A stretch of DNA of 64,000 nucleotides from Acidobacteriaceae bacterium (GTDB taxonomy: Bacteria > Acidobacteriota > Terriglobia > Terriglobales > Acidobacteriaceae), in NCBI GenBank assembly GCA_025352065.1, contig JANXUC010000021.1, positions 1 through 64,000 of the forward strand, written 5' to 3'. Below the pieces are notes generated by a model. It saw only the letters and a list, made by a program, of their open reading frames with translations, did not search any database and was not told where the DNA came from. Below, piece by piece: positions 34,491 through 44,722 of the stretch. The stretch's first letter is position 1. Each line of letters opens with the position of its first letter. The position numbers and the translations under genes are program-made.

Positions 34491-34500
34491 ATTGACCGTA

Positions 34501-34528
34501 CAAAATAAAAGCTCTGCAATCTCAGAGC
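34501..34528 (-). terminator. Intrinsic terminator for the bacilliredoxin gene
   Basis: On the minus strand GCTCTG / CAGAGC (34511-34528) with a 6-base loop is followed by TTTTATTTTG. This is a standard rho-independent layout for transcripts coming from the bacilliredoxin gene, though 175 bases downstream of its stop. It may also serve the plus-strand gene weakly. Confidence 0.55.
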
Positions 34529-34580
34529 CGTCTTGCTTCTCTAAGCGCAATTCTCAGTAGACGCCAATCTCTAACCCTTG

Positions 34581-34662
34581 CCATTCCGAGCGCAGCGAGG
34601 AAACCTTTCGCGATCAAACTCTCGATATTTGAAAGGAATTCTTCGCTGCGCTGAGAATGACA
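34581..34662. repeat. CATTCCGA dispersed repeat, copy 1
   Basis: It starts CATTCCGAGCGCAGCGAGGA and ends CTTCGCTGCGCTGAGAATGA, so its two ends are imperfect inverted repeats of each other. The same family occurs at 35240, 44513 and 53005. Confidence 0.7.
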
Positions 34663-34702
34663 ATCGCAGATAGGAGACACGCTCGAATATTATCTAGAGC
34701 TT

Positions 34703-35140
34703 CTAGTTCGTAACAACCTTCGCGCACAACTTATCAAACGTAGCCGTCAGCTCCGCCGCAATCGTCAAAGCATCGCGCGATTCAATCTGATGGCGCGGCA
34801 TCATGTACACCAGCTGACCATCGCGTAAAATCCCAATCGACGGCGAAGTCGGCGGATGTCCCGTGAAATAACTCCGCGCCCGGTCCGTCGCTTCGCGATC
34901 CTGCCCGGCAAACACGCTATAGACCTTATCCGGCTTCACGCCATGCTGCAGCGCCTGACGAACCGCCGGACGCATCTTCCCCGCCGCACATCCGCAAACG
35001 GAGTTCACAATCAACATCACGGTCCCCGGCTGATTATTAACCGCCGCGTCGACATCTTCCGGCGTGCGCAGCTCAGCAACTCCAGCGCGGGTAAGTTCTT
35101 CGCGCATCGGCATCAACATAATTTCTGGATACATCGGCAT
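34703..35140 (-). CDS. brxB: Bacilliredoxin (BrxA/BrxB, YphP/YqiW family)
   Basis: This 145-residue protein matches the thioredoxin-like BrxA/BrxB family over its whole length. The motif C-G-C in VNSVCGCAAGKMRPAVRQAL replaces the usual CxxC. The family-typical end MMPRHQIESRDALTIAAEL is present. Bacilliredoxins remove bacillithiol (or similar small thiols) from protein cysteines. Acidobacteriota have bsh-type genes, so bacillithiol use is plausible but not shown here. The gene is alone on the minus strand, facing murB, with a terminator at 34501. The exact choice between BrxA and BrxB is open. Confidence 0.85.
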   Translation of the reverse strand: MPMYPEIMLMPMREELTRAGVAELRTPEDVDAAVNNQPGTVMLIVNSVCGCAAGKMRPAVRQALQHGVKPDKVYSVFAGQDREATDRARSYFTGHPPTSPSIGILRDGQLVYMMPRHQIESRDALTIAAELTATFDKLCAKVVTN

Positions 35141-35239
35141 AGTGATTTAACCTCGTCCTACATTGATTCTAAAGCAACCACGTAAGATTCACGCAGATTT
35201 CGAACCTACTCCAGCAATTTCAGAACTAACTTGCGAATT

Positions 35240-35282
35240 TGTCATTCCGAACGGCGCTATCGTGAGGAATCTGCTATTCCCG
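35240..35282 (+). repeat. CATTCCGA dispersed repeat, copy 2 (short)
   Basis: TGTCATTCCGAACGGCGCTA is followed by TCGTGAGGAATCTGCTATTC. It lies upstream of murB. The right half is nearly identical to the copy at 53005. Confidence 0.7.
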
Positions 35283-35320
35283 AAGGCCAGCAAAACCCCG
35301 CCCTGTGTATATTGAACAAA

Positions 35321-36370
35321 ATGCTTCTGCAAGAAGACATCCCGCTAGCACCAAGAACAACGCTGCAGGTTGGCGGCGCAGCCCGCTATTTCGTCGAAGC
35401 CGCCAGCGAAGCCGACATCCGCGAAGCCGTCACCTTGGCCAAATCGCGCAACCTGCCTCTATTCGTCCTAGGAGGCGGCAGCAATCTGGTGGTCTCCGAC
35501 AACGGCTGGCCGGGCCTAGTCCTCAAGATCGCAATCCCCGGCATCGAAGAACACGCTGAAGACCAAGGCCGCAAGATTTTCGAAGCAGGCGCAGGCGAAG
35601 AATGGGACAACTTCGTCGCCCACGCAGTCGCCCAAGATTGCGCCGGCATCGAGTGCATGAGCGGCATCCCCGGCAGCGTGGGAGGCACTCCCGTGCAGAA
35701 CGTAGGTGCGTATGGACAGGAAGCCTCCGTATCCATCGTGAGCGTCCAGGCCCTCGACCTCACCGACATGCAGACCCGCACCATCCCAGTCAAAGACTGC
35801 GGCTTCTCCTACCGCACCAGCATTTTTAACAGCACGCAAAAAGGCCGCTACATTATTCTGCGCGTGACCTACGCCCTAACTCCCGGCGGAGCCCCCAGCA
35901 TCAGGTACGCTGACCTACAAAAATATTTCGCAAGCTGGGCCACCCTGCCCACCTTGGCAGAAACCCGCGAGGCCGTAAGAACCATCCGCGCCAGCAAAGC
36001 CATGCTCATTACTCCGGGCGACGAAGATTGCCGCAGCGCCGGATCATTCTTCAAAAACCCCGTCCTAACCCCGACCGAATTCGAAGAAGTAACGCAACGT
36101 GCCGCCGCCCGCAATTTGACCATCCCCAGCTACCCCGCCGCCGACTCGCAACGCAAAGTCTCCGCCGCGTGGCTGGTCGAGCATTCCGGTTTCACCAAGG
36201 GATACGCCGTTGGCCACGTAGGCATCTCGCGCAAACACGCGCTAGCCTTGGTCAATCGCGGCGGAGCCGCCGCAGAGGAAGTTTTACAGCTCAAAAACAC
36301 AATCCAGCAGCAAGTCCAAGAACAATGGGGCCCTCATCTGGAACCGGAGCCGGTCATGGTGGGATTTTAG
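35321..36370 (+). CDS. murB: UDP-N-acetylenolpyruvoylglucosamine reductase
   Basis: MurB is an FAD enzyme that reduces UDP-GlcNAc-enolpyruvate to UDP-MurNAc with NADPH, the second cytoplasmic step of peptidoglycan synthesis. The 349-residue product begins MLLQEDIPLAPRTTLQVGGA from ATG 35321; the open frame upstream only translates a dispersed repeat. Diagnostic segments are FVLGGGSNLVVSDNGW, GIPGSVGGTPVQNVGAYGQE, CGFSYRTSIFN (catalytic Arg), GSFFKNPVLT (catalytic Ser proton donor) and HVGISRKHALALVNRGGA. The length and closing GPHLEPEPVMVGF match the type I enzyme. It is not in a mur cluster. A YcxB-like gene follows 63 bases downstream. Confidence 0.95.
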   Translation: MLLQEDIPLAPRTTLQVGGAARYFVEAASEADIREAVTLAKSRNLPLFVLGGGSNLVVSDNGWPGLVLKIAIPGIEEHAEDQGRKIFEAGAGEEWDNFVAHAVAQDCAGIECMSGIPGSVGGTPVQNVGAYGQEASVSIVSVQALDLTDMQTRTIPVKDCGFSYRTSIFNSTQKGRYIILRVTYALTPGGAPSIRYADLQKYFASWATLPTLAETREAVRTIRASKAMLITPGDEDCRSAGSFFKNPVLTPTEFEEVTQRAAARNLTIPSYPAADSQRKVSAAWLVEHSGFTKGYAVGHVGISRKHALALVNRGGAAAEEVLQLKNTIQQQVQEQWGPHLEPEPVMVGF

Positions 36371-36433
36371 ACACACTGCGCCACTCAACACAGCGCTGGC
36401 GTTTTCGAGATGACACCGATTAGACTGCCTTGA

Positions 36434-36946
36434 ATGCCCACGGACTCGACGATCCATCTCACATTCCGATACACCGAGCGCGACTATGTGCGAGCAGCCC
36501 GTTCCACAGCGGCTTCGCGCGCCAGACTTTGGCTTGATATTCCGGCTCTTGTTGTATCCGCGCTCGGCGGCATCTATTTCTTACGTTCCCCAAGCATGTA
36601 TTGGTACGGTATTGGAATGCTGGGTCTTTCGGCTCTGCTGATTCTGATGTTTGTCGCGGCCTTCGTCGTGATCCCACGCATGGTTTTCCGCAGCGACCCC
36701 AAGTTCCGGGATGAATACTCGCTTGATTTTTCGCCGGAGGGAATTCACTTTCACACGGCCCACATCGACTCGCAGTTGCAGTGGGGCATGTATTCCAAGG
36801 CACTGATTGATGTCTACTCTTTCGTGCTGTATTACGGAACTCGATCCTTCACGGTCATTCCGAAACGAGTCTTTCAATCCGCCGACCAGCAGGCCGCATT
36901 CGAGGCACTACTCGTGCAAAAAGTTCCAAAGATCGTAAGGCCCTAA
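36434..36946 (+). CDS. YcxB-like membrane protein
   Basis: The 170-residue protein has a soluble N-terminus (residues 1-30, HLTFRYTERDYVRAARSTA), two close membrane helices (about 33-75: LDIPALVVSALGGIYFL and YGIGMLGLSALLILMFVAAF), and a C-terminal YcxB-like beta domain that includes FSPEGIHFHTAHIDSQLQWG and FVLYYGTRSFTVIPKRVFQS. Family members have this layout and unknown function. ATG 36434 lacks a clear ribosome binding site. It follows murB in the same direction and may be co-transcribed. Confidence 0.75.
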   Translation: MPTDSTIHLTFRYTERDYVRAARSTAASRARLWLDIPALVVSALGGIYFLRSPSMYWYGIGMLGLSALLILMFVAAFVVIPRMVFRSDPKFRDEYSLDFSPEGIHFHTAHIDSQLQWGMYSKALIDVYSFVLYYGTRSFTVIPKRVFQSADQQAAFEALLVQKVPKIVRP

Positions 36947-37120
36947 GCCATTACTTGAATCAACGGCGCGGATCTTACGCAGGTCCAGTTCTGCTTTGCC
37001 GTTTCTGAAGCACTGGCCCCACATTCCGCGCCGCACTCTCTCTATCGGCAAAAAATCACGTAGCTACAGGCGCCTCGCCTGTGTGTGCTCTTAAGAAAGC
37101 TCTCAGCGGGAGAACTCTTT

Positions 37121-37810
37121 TCAAACGCCCGCCACCAGCCCCGCCGCCTCCTGAAACACCCCCAAAAACATCTTCCGCGTCAGCTTCCCCGTCTGCGTGT
37201 TCTGATTCGACGGATGATACGACGCCAGCAATATCTTCCCATCCGGCATCGCATACTGCACGCCGTGACCAAACGCATACTCTTTCTTGCTTTTGATCTG
37301 CCCCGTCCGCTGCGCGAAATTCAGATACGCGTCAAACCCAATCCGCCCCAGCGCGACCACCACCTTCAACCGCGAAAGTGCCGCAATCTCGCGATCCAGA
37401 TATGGCGCGCAGTTTCGAATCTCCTCCGGCAGGGGTTTGTTGTCGGGAGGCGCGCAGCGCACCGCCGCCGTAATATATGCGTCTTTCAACGTCAGCCCAT
37501 CCTCGCGATGTAAGGCCGTCGGTTGCGACGCGAACCCAACCTCGTGCAGCACAGGATACATAAACACTCCCGACGCATCCCCTGTAAACGGCCGCCCGGT
37601 CCGGTTCGACCCATGCGCCCCCGGAGCCAATCCCAAAATCAAAACACGCGCCTCGGGATCGCCAAACCCGGGCACCGGCTTGCCCCAATATTCCCAACTC
37701 AGATAGGCGCGCCGCTTCTCCCGCGCAATCTCCTCGCGATACACCACCAGCCGCGGACACAACCGGCACTCCACAATGGCGCGATTCAAGATAGTCAAAG
37801 CTTTCGACAT
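37121..37810 (-). CDS. Uracil-DNA glycosylase, family 5 (UDGB type)
   Basis: This 229-residue enzyme removes uracil and related damaged bases from DNA. Motif 1 is GLAPGAHGSNRTGRPFTGD, the family 5 (UDGB) signature where the usual catalytic Asp or Asn is replaced by Ala/Gly. Motif 2 is SYHPSNQNTQTGKLT with the conserved His. Four cysteines (C15 and C18 in VECRLC, then VRCAPP and RNCAPY) fit a [4Fe-4S] cluster. ATG 37810 gives the family-typical start MSKALTILNRAIVECRLCPR; the open frame runs 73 codons further upstream through a repeat hairpin and is not coding there. It is a single gene on the minus strand. Confidence 0.9.
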   Translation of the reverse strand: MSKALTILNRAIVECRLCPRLVVYREEIAREKRRAYLSWEYWGKPVPGFGDPEARVLILGLAPGAHGSNRTGRPFTGDASGVFMYPVLHEVGFASQPTALHREDGLTLKDAYITAAVRCAPPDNKPLPEEIRNCAPYLDREIAALSRLKVVVALGRIGFDAYLNFAQRTGQIKSKKEYAFGHGVQYAMPDGKILLASYHPSNQNTQTGKLTRKMFLGVFQEAAGLVAGV

Positions 37811-37886
37811 AAGTTGTCCCAGCAGTCTAAAGCACTCTTGGCATTGGTGTTGACGCAAGCCAGCCCCGGCACTTCTCCGTGACTCC

Positions 37887-37925
37887 GTGTCTCCGTGGTG
37901 AAAAGCCGTTGAACCACGGAGACAC
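37887..37925. repeat. 13-base hairpin repeat
   Basis: GTGTCTCCGTGGT (37887-37899) and ACCACGGAGACAC (37913-37925) are perfectly complementary with a 13-base loop. The surrounding bases repeat the unit once more on each side (CTCCGTGACTCCGTG and AGAGACACGG). It lies upstream of the glycosylase gene; I know such units as dispersed repeats in this phylum. Confidence 0.65.
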
Positions 37926-38099
37926 AGAGACACGGAACAAACTAAGAAACCGAAAAACACCTTAGAACGAAAGTACCCACCCGTAGCCCAAAAGAGCACC
38001 CCCGCGCGTTTGACGCTGCCGCTCGCCACTCTTTATAGTCAGAGATTGGCGAGCTCCCAGAGTTCGATCTAGAACTCGCAGCTTCCATAAAGGTAACCC

Positions 38100-39386
38100 G
38101 TGAGTACTGTTGAAACCAAAAACGACTGTAAACGTGAAATTGAAGTCCTAGTTCCGGCCGCTGAAGTGGCCCGACAAACCGAAGCTATTATCGCGAAGTT
38201 CCAGAAGCTCGCGCGCATTCCCGGATTCCGCAAAGGCCACGTGCCCGCGACCGTCATCCGCCAGCGCTTCGCGGAAGACATCAAGAGCGAAGTGGTCGAA
38301 GCACTCGTGCCGCAGCATTTCCGCAAGGAAACCGACCGCCAGGGACTCTACCCTGTCTCGCAGCCGCAGGTCACCGACCTCCATATTCACGACGGCGAGC
38401 CTCTCCGCTTCAAAGCCAGCTTTGAGGTCATGCCGGAAATCCCGGTCGAAGGCTACAAGGAGATCCGCGCCGAGCATCCCGAAATCGTTGTCACCGACGA
38501 AGAAGTGAACCAGGCCGTCCAGGATTTGCGCGAGCAGCACGCCAGTTACACGCCCATTGAAGGCCGTGCCATCGCCGACGGCGACTTCGCCCAAGTCAGC
38601 CTCCAAGGCAAATCGAAAGACGCCGCCGCCAAGGATGCCGAAGCCGCTCCCATCAAGATGGACGAAATCCTTGTCGAAATCGGCGGCAAAAACACTGTCC
38701 ACGAATTCTCCGAAAACTTGCGCGGCACCTCCGCTGGCGACGAGCGTACCTTCGACGTCAAATATCCCGACGATTATTCCGACAAGCGTCTGGCAGGAAC
38801 CTCATTCAGCTACACGGTCAACGTCCAGGCCATCAAGCAAAAGGCTCTACCCGAACTCACCGACGACTTCGCCAAGGAACTCGGCAACGACTTCCAGACT
38901 TTCGATCAGATCCAAAAGCGTATTCGCGAACAAATGGAAACCGAGCGCCGCCAAGCCAGCGAACGCGAAGGCAAAGAAAAGCTGATGGCCGAACTGGTAA
39001 AACGCAATGAATTCGCCGTGCCCGAAGCCCTGGTCGAACGCCAGGTTGATCTGCGCCTGGAACGCGGCCTCCGCGCTCTTGCCGCGCAAGGCATGAAGCC
39101 GGAAGATATGAAGGGTATGGATTTCGGCCGCCTACGTGCCGGACAGCGCGAAGGCGCCGAGCAGGAAGTCAAGTCCTCCCTGCTCCTCGAACGTATTGCA
39201 GAACTGGAAAAACTCGATGTCAGCGATGAAGAAATGAATCGTGAAATCGAGTCCATCGCAGCCCAGACAAAACAGACTTCAGAAGCGGTGCGCGCTCGTT
39301 TGACGGAGGATGGGGCGCTGGATAGAATCCGACACAGAATCCGCAACGAAAAAACTCTCGATTTCCTGTACCGTCAATCGGCCTGA
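38100..39386 (+). CDS. tig: Trigger factor, ribosome-associated chaperone and peptidyl-prolyl isomerase
   Basis: The 428-residue protein has the three trigger factor domains: the ribosome-binding N-domain (about 1-115) with the signature GFRKGHVPATVIRQRF, a middle FKBP-like isomerase domain (about 150-240) which is clearly shortened and degenerate compared with E. coli, and the helical C-domain (about 250-428) ending DRIRHRIRNEKTLDFLYRQS. The start is GTG 38100, preceded by AAGG. It is the first gene of the block tig-clpP-clpX-lon, the conserved protein quality-control order, with clpP 48 bases downstream. Reduced isomerase motifs do not prevent chaperone function. Confidence 0.95.
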   Translation: MSTVETKNDCKREIEVLVPAAEVARQTEAIIAKFQKLARIPGFRKGHVPATVIRQRFAEDIKSEVVEALVPQHFRKETDRQGLYPVSQPQVTDLHIHDGEPLRFKASFEVMPEIPVEGYKEIRAEHPEIVVTDEEVNQAVQDLREQHASYTPIEGRAIADGDFAQVSLQGKSKDAAAKDAEAAPIKMDEILVEIGGKNTVHEFSENLRGTSAGDERTFDVKYPDDYSDKRLAGTSFSYTVNVQAIKQKALPELTDDFAKELGNDFQTFDQIQKRIREQMETERRQASEREGKEKLMAELVKRNEFAVPEALVERQVDLRLERGLRALAAQGMKPEDMKGMDFGRLRAGQREGAEQEVKSSLLLERIAELEKLDVSDEEMNREIESIAAQTKQTSEAVRARLTEDGALDRIRHRIRNEKTLDFLYRQSA

Positions 39387-39433
39387 ACGCTCCCTTATAG
39401 AACAGCTCTTTTACTCCCGGAGGAATGATCCTA

Positions 39434-40057
<624 letters not shown>

Positions 40058-40202
40058 ATGCTGGTTTTGTAAGTGTAGGATCGGGCTTTTGCCGGAGTGG
40101 AGAAGAGGGTTCTGAAAAGGTCGGGAGCGAAAACGGGTTGGTTGTCCTTAATCAGATTCCTTAGATTGAGGGTTTCTCGTCCGGGTTTCGATTTTGGGTA
40201 GA

Positions 40203-40220
40203 GCGGCGCTTTAGCGCCGC
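40203..40220. repeat. Palindromic hairpin in the clpP-clpX gap
   Basis: GCGGCGC (40203-40209), TTTA, GCGCCGC (40214-40220) is perfectly palindromic. The same gap contains GCTTTAGCC-like words, which suggests a dispersed repeat. No T tract follows, so it is probably not a simple terminator. The rest of this 296-base gap holds nothing I recognise. Confidence 0.6.
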
Positions 40221-40353
40221 GTTAGCCCCCAGAAGTCTTGGCTTTAGCCGTTGAGGGATCTGGGACTGATTCAGAGATTCTCAAACTCCGTTACCAGCAG
40301 CGATGATTACCGTGCGCCGGACTCGATCCGACGAGAAAAGTAGGGAGTAAGCC

Positions 40354-41649
40354 GTGAAAACCAGGTCAGGCTCCGACGAAGTTCTTCGCTGTTCGTTCTG
40401 CCACAAGTCGCAGGAATCCGTGGCGAAACTCATTTCTTCGCCCAGCGACTACCCGCGCGCCTACATCTGCGATGAGTGTGTCGCGGTCTGCAACTCGATT
40501 CTCGAAGACGACCGCACCACCGCCGCCGCCACCACGGCGCCCACGCCCAGCCATCTGCCCAAGCCGCAGGAAGTCAAAACCTTCCTCGACGAATACGTCA
40601 TTGGCCAGGAGCAGACCAAGAAGAAACTCGCCGTCGCCGTCTACAACCACTACAAGCGCATCTACATGAATCGCCAGAAGTCGGCGGAAATCGAACTGGC
40701 CAAGTCGAACATCATGCTCATCGGCCCCACCGGCACGGGTAAGACCCTTCTGGCCCAAACCTTGGCCAAAATGCTGGACGTTCCGTTCGCTATCGTCGAC
40801 GCCACCACGCTCACCGAAGCAGGCTACGTGGGCGAAGACGTGGAAAACATTATCCTCAAGCTGCTGCAGGCCGCCGACGGCGATGTCGCCCGCTGCCAGA
40901 CCGGGATCATCTACATCGACGAAATCGACAAAATCGGACGCAAGGACGAAAACCCGTCCATCACCCGCGACGTCTCCGGTGAAGGCGTACAGCAAGCTTT
41001 GCTCAAGATTCTCGAAGGCACCGTCGCCAACGTTCCGCCGCAGGGTGGCCGCAAGCATCCGCACCAGGAATTCACGCCGGTCGACACCACGAACATCCTC
41101 TTCATCTGCGGAGGAGCCTTCGTCGGCCTCGACAAGATCATCGCCCGCCGCATGGGCAAAAAAGGCCTGGGTTTCAAAAGCGAACAGGTGCAGGATGCCG
41201 AAGCCGCGCTGCTCTCCGCCGTGAAGCCCGACAAGAAAGACTCCAAAGAATTACTCCAGCACGCGCAGCCGGAAGACCTCATGAAGTTCGGCCTAATCCC
41301 CGAATTTGTCGGTCGTCTGCCTGTAATTGGGATGCTGGAAGATCTCGACGAATTCGCGTTGATCGAAATCCTGACTCGCCCGAAGAACGCCATCATCAAG
41401 CAGTACCAGCGCCTTTTTGAGTTCGAAAACGTTCGCCTCAAATTCAGCGACGACGCGCTCAAAGCTATCGCTAAGCAAGCCATGGTCCGCAAAGTCGGAG
41501 CCCGCGGCCTGCGCATGATTCTCGAAGAACTCATGCTGGACCTCATGTATCACCTCCCCAGCCAGAAAAAGCTGAAGGAATTCGAGGTCACCCGTGAGAT
41601 GGTAGAGAAGCGCGACGTCTCCATGGGCATGATGGAAAAAGCAGGGTAG
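40354..41649 (+). CDS. clpX: ATP-dependent Clp protease ATPase subunit ClpX
   Basis: The 431-residue AAA+ unfoldase recognises substrates and threads them into ClpP. It has the N-terminal zinc-binding domain ([11 protein letters not shown], then [10 protein letters not shown]4 type), Walker A GPTGTGKT, pore/RKH-like [13 protein letters not shown], Walker [10 protein letters not shown], the IGF-type ClpP loop region near [13 protein letters not shown], and the sensor 2 arginine in [14 protein letters not shown]. The start is GTG 40354 with a weak GGGAG six bases upstream. Length and order of motifs are normal. It follows clpP and precedes lon. Confidence 0.97.
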   Translation: MKTRSGSDEVLRCSFCHKSQESVAKLISSPSDYPRAYICDECVAVCNSILEDDRTTAAATTAPTPSHLPKPQEVKTFLDEYVIGQEQTKKKLAVAVYNHYKRIYMNRQKSAEIELAKSNIMLIGPTGTGKTLLAQTLAKMLDVPFAIVDATTLTEAGYVGEDVENIILKLLQAADGDVARCQTGIIYIDEIDKIGRKDENPSITRDVSGEGVQQALLKILEGTVANVPPQGGRKHPHQEFTPVDTTNILFICGGAFVGLDKIIARRMGKKGLGFKSEQVQDAEAALLSAVKPDKKDSKELLQHAQPEDLMKFGLIPEFVGRLPVIGMLEDLDEFALIEILTRPKNAIIKQYQRLFEFENVRLKFSDDALKAIAKQAMVRKVGARGLRMILEELMLDLMYHLPSQKKLKEFEVTREMVEKRDVSMGMMEKAG

Positions 41650-41737
41650 AGCGGCTGTCGGCGATTGGCCTGGAGAGGTCGGCTCTCAGCTATCGACTTG
41701 CAACGAAATTGCGCCGGACGGGCCGAAATCGTGTGGC

Positions 41738-41801
41738 GACGGAGCTTGCTCCGTCGAGACGAAATTACTCAGCTCGTGTCGGACGAGCATTCCTGCTCGT
41801 C
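41738..41801. repeat. Cluster of perfect palindromes between clpX and lon
   Basis: GACGGAGC-TT-GCTCCGTC (41738-41755) and GACGAGCA-TTCC-TGCTCGTC (41782-41801) stand 26 bases apart. A sequence close to the first occurs after aroF (30884-30910, GTGGCGACTGAGCTTGCTCC). The 399-base clpX-lon gap also carries two copies of a GCGGCTGTCGGC-type repeat (41651 and about 41985). No gene is visible in it. Confidence 0.65.
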
Positions 41802-42048
41802 AGGGTTTTCGGAGCGACCTTGAGGTCGACTTGGAACGTTCTTGTCGCCACGGAAGTTCTCGGGAACGGCAAGACTTAGTCGTGCCACCAGAGCCAAAAA
41901 ACAACGGTTTTTAGCCCCTGAGGCAACCCTTGAATACTCACAGCAAGATTTGTGAAAGAATGATAAAAGTTCATAAGGTTTAGCCGAGAGCTGCCAACTG
42001 AAAGCCGACAGCCGTCAGCCAGGGCAAATACAGACAGGATAGGAACCC

Positions 42049-44466
42049 TTGACTCAGTCGAAAGAGAAGTTTGAAAGCAAGAAGCTGCCCATGATGCCCA
42101 TCCGGGACGTGGTCATTTTCCCGTTCATGATGACGCCGTTCGTGGTCGGTCGCGAGTCCAGCGTTCGCGCCCTCGAAGAAGCTTTGGCGGGCGACAAAAA
42201 GATATTCCTCGCCACCCAGCACGACGCCAGCATTGACGAGCCGAAGCCCAACGAAATCTACGAAGTCGGCACCGTCGTCAACATCGTGCAAAGCCTCAAG
42301 CTGCCCGACGGCAATATCAAAGTCCTGGTCGAAGGCGTGGAACGCGCCCGCGTCCTGCAAATCGTTGAAACAGAAGGCTTTTTCCAGGCCACCGTCCGCA
42401 TGGCTCGCACCACCACGGAGCCTTCCCCGACGCTCGAAGCCGCAATGCAGCGCGTCACTTCCCTGTTCGAACAGTACGTCAAGCTCTGCCAGTCTTTGAA
42501 CTACGAGACCATGATCGCCGCCGTCCGCATGGAAGACCCGGCCAAACTCACCGACACCATCGCCGCCAACCTGCAACTCTCGATCGAAGAAAAGCAGGAA
42601 CTGCTCGAAATCTTCGATGCCGGAGAGCGCCTCACCCGCGTCGCCGACGTGCTGGACGTTGAGATCGAAAAGCTCAACATGGACCGCTCCATCCAGACCC
42701 GCGTAAAAAAGCAGATGGAACGCGCCCAAAAGGAGTACTACCTCAACGAAAAGATCAAGGCCATCCAAAAGGAACTCGGCCGCGGCGAAAAGGGCGAATT
42801 CGACGAACTGAAGAAGAAAATCGAAGGCGCAGGCATGAATCCGGAAGTGAAAGAAAAGGCCATGCAAGAGCTGAAAAAGCTCGAAGCCATGCCGCCCATG
42901 TCGGCTGAATCCACGGTCTCACGCAACTATCTCGACTGGCTGCTCGCCGTACCGTGGAAGAAGCGTTCCAAGGAAATTCGCAACATCAGCCGCGCGGAAA
43001 AGATTCTCAACGAAGACCATTACGGTCTGGAAAAGATCAAGGAACGTATCCTGGAATTCCTGGCCGTCCGCCAACTGGTCAAGAATCCCAAAGGCTCCAT
43101 CCTCTGTTTCGTCGGACCTCCCGGAGTCGGCAAAACTTCGCTCGGAATGTCCATTGCGAAAGCCACGGGCCGCAAGTTTGTTCGCATGTCGTTAGGCGGC
43201 GTGCGCGATGAAGCCGAAATTCGCGGTCATCGCCGCACCTACATCGGTGCGCTACCCGGCCAGATCATCCAAATGATGAAAAAGGCGGACACCAAGAACC
43301 CCGTCTTCATGCTCGACGAAGTCGACAAGATGGCGATGGATTTCCGCGGCGACCCCTCGTCCGCCCTTCTCGAAGTTCTCGATCCGGAACAGAATTTCAT
43401 GTTCGTCGATCACTATCTCGACGTTGAATACGATCTCTCGCAAGTCTTCTTCGTAGCCACCGCCAACGTGCTGCACACCATCCCAGCCCCGCTGCAGGAC
43501 CGCATGGAAGTGCTCCGTCTGCACGGCTACACCGAACCCGAAAAGATGGAAATCGGCAAGCAGTTTCTAGTCAAGAAGCAGCTGGCCCAGACCGGGCTGA
43601 CCAACAAACACGTCACGTTCACCGATGACGCCCTTACCACCATCATTCGCGGCTACACCCGCGAATCCGGCGTCCGCAACCTGGAACGCGAAATCGGCAA
43701 CGTCTGCCGCAAAATCGCCCGCCGCGTTGTCAAAGACGCCAAATACACGGTCGCCGTCACCGCCGACAACGTTCCTGAATTCCTCGGCGTCATCAAATTC
43801 CGCGATACCGCCGCCCACGAAAAGAGCGAAATCGGCCTCGTCACCGGCCTCGCTTGGACCGAAGTCGGCGGCTCCATCCTCAGCACCGAAGTCTCCGTCG
43901 TCGACGGCAAAGGCAAACTCACGTTAACCGGCAAACTCGGCGACGTCATGCAGGAATCGGCGCAAGCCGCCATGTCCTACATCCGCTCGCGCGCCTTGCC
44001 GCTGGGCCTGCCCCGCGACTTCTACCGCAACCTCGACATCCACGTCCACGTCCCTGAAGGCGCCATCCCCAAAGACGGCCCATCCGCTGGCATCACCATC
44101 GCCACAGCCATCGCCAGCGCTCTCAGCAAAATTCCCGTCCGCCGCGACATCGCCATGACCGGAGAAATCACGTTGCGCGGTAAAGTTCTACCCATCGGCG
44201 GCCTCAAAGAAAAACTTCTGGCCGCGCACCGCGCCGGAATCTTCGAAGTAATCCTCCCCGAAGAAAACGAAAAGGACCTAGCCGAACTACCCGAGAATCT
44301 GCGCACAGCCATGAAACTGCACTGCGTGGAAACCATGGACCAAGTTCTAGCCATCGCGCTCGAACGTCCGCTCCCTGAAATCGTGCAGGAAATCGCCGCC
44401 GAAGCCGGAACGTTGGCTCCGATGGTCCCGCCAGCGGCGGACGAGGGTCCGGCAACGCACCAGTAG
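42049..44466 (+). CDS. lon: ATP-dependent protease Lon
   Basis: Lon (805 residues) is a homohexameric AAA+ serine protease that degrades misfolded and regulatory proteins. The N-terminal LON domain (about 12-205) starts [20 protein letters not shown]. Walker A is [11 protein letters not shown], Walker [11 protein letters not shown], and the catalytic dyad is Ser in [13 protein letters not shown] with Lys in [16 protein letters not shown]. The start is TTG 42049; AGGA lies about 8 bases upstream and no ATG fits the family N-terminus. It closes the tig-clpP-clpX-lon block. A dispersed repeat (44513) follows the stop. Confidence 0.97.
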   Translation: MTQSKEKFESKKLPMMPIRDVVIFPFMMTPFVVGRESSVRALEEALAGDKKIFLATQHDASIDEPKPNEIYEVGTVVNIVQSLKLPDGNIKVLVEGVERARVLQIVETEGFFQATVRMARTTTEPSPTLEAAMQRVTSLFEQYVKLCQSLNYETMIAAVRMEDPAKLTDTIAANLQLSIEEKQELLEIFDAGERLTRVADVLDVEIEKLNMDRSIQTRVKKQMERAQKEYYLNEKIKAIQKELGRGEKGEFDELKKKIEGAGMNPEVKEKAMQELKKLEAMPPMSAESTVSRNYLDWLLAVPWKKRSKEIRNISRAEKILNEDHYGLEKIKERILEFLAVRQLVKNPKGSILCFVGPPGVGKTSLGMSIAKATGRKFVRMSLGGVRDEAEIRGHRRTYIGALPGQIIQMMKKADTKNPVFMLDEVDKMAMDFRGDPSSALLEVLDPEQNFMFVDHYLDVEYDLSQVFFVATANVLHTIPAPLQDRMEVLRLHGYTEPEKMEIGKQFLVKKQLAQTGLTNKHVTFTDDALTTIIRGYTRESGVRNLEREIGNVCRKIARRVVKDAKYTVAVTADNVPEFLGVIKFRDTAAHEKSEIGLVTGLAWTEVGGSILSTEVSVVDGKGKLTLTGKLGDVMQESAQAAMSYIRSRALPLGLPRDFYRNLDIHVHVPEGAIPKDGPSAGITIATAIASALSKIPVRRDIAMTGEITLRGKVLPIGGLKEKLLAAHRAGIFEVILPEENEKDLAELPENLRTAMKLHCVETMDQVLAIALERPLPEIVQEIAAEAGTLAPMVPPAADEGPATHQ

Positions 44467-44512
44467 GACTGTCAATCGGCAATTCTCACGCTGGCGTTCC
44501 AAAAAGTAAGTT

Positions 44513-44597
44513 TGTCATTCCGAGCGCAACGAAGAATCTCTTTCCCACCCGAGTTCTTGCCAGCGAAAGGGAGGCTTCACTTCGTTCAGCATGACAA
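44513..44597. repeat. CATTCCGA dispersed repeat, copy 3
   Basis: TGTCATTCCGAGCGCAACGA at the left and CTTCGTTCAGCATGACAAG at the right are imperfect inverted ends of an 85-base element, like the copy at 34581. Confidence 0.7.
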
Positions 44598-44722
44598 GTT
44601 GTTGGCTACCCACGACTGAAACTCGAAACTGATTTACACTCGCCGCGTGCCCACCATTTTTTCTCGTTTCGTCTGGAAAATCTTAAAGACCGGCCACCCG
44701 CCGTAGTTTGATAACCTGTCCC

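Noticed and set aside
34501-34528. Terminator of the plus-strand CBM9-like gene
   Set aside because: The hairpin is close to its stop, but the T-rich tract follows only on the minus strand, so I assigned it to the bacilliredoxin transcript.
37085-37513. Plus-strand frames opposite the uracil-DNA glycosylase
   Set aside because: Shadow frames; the minus strand has the family 5 motifs.
40366-41064. Open frame opposite clpX
   Set aside because: Antisense to the zinc finger and Walker region of ClpX; no independent evidence.
41980-42867. Open frame of 295 codons opposite lon
   Set aside because: Antisense to the conserved Lon N-terminal domain; Phe/Asp-rich composition is typical of a shadow frame.
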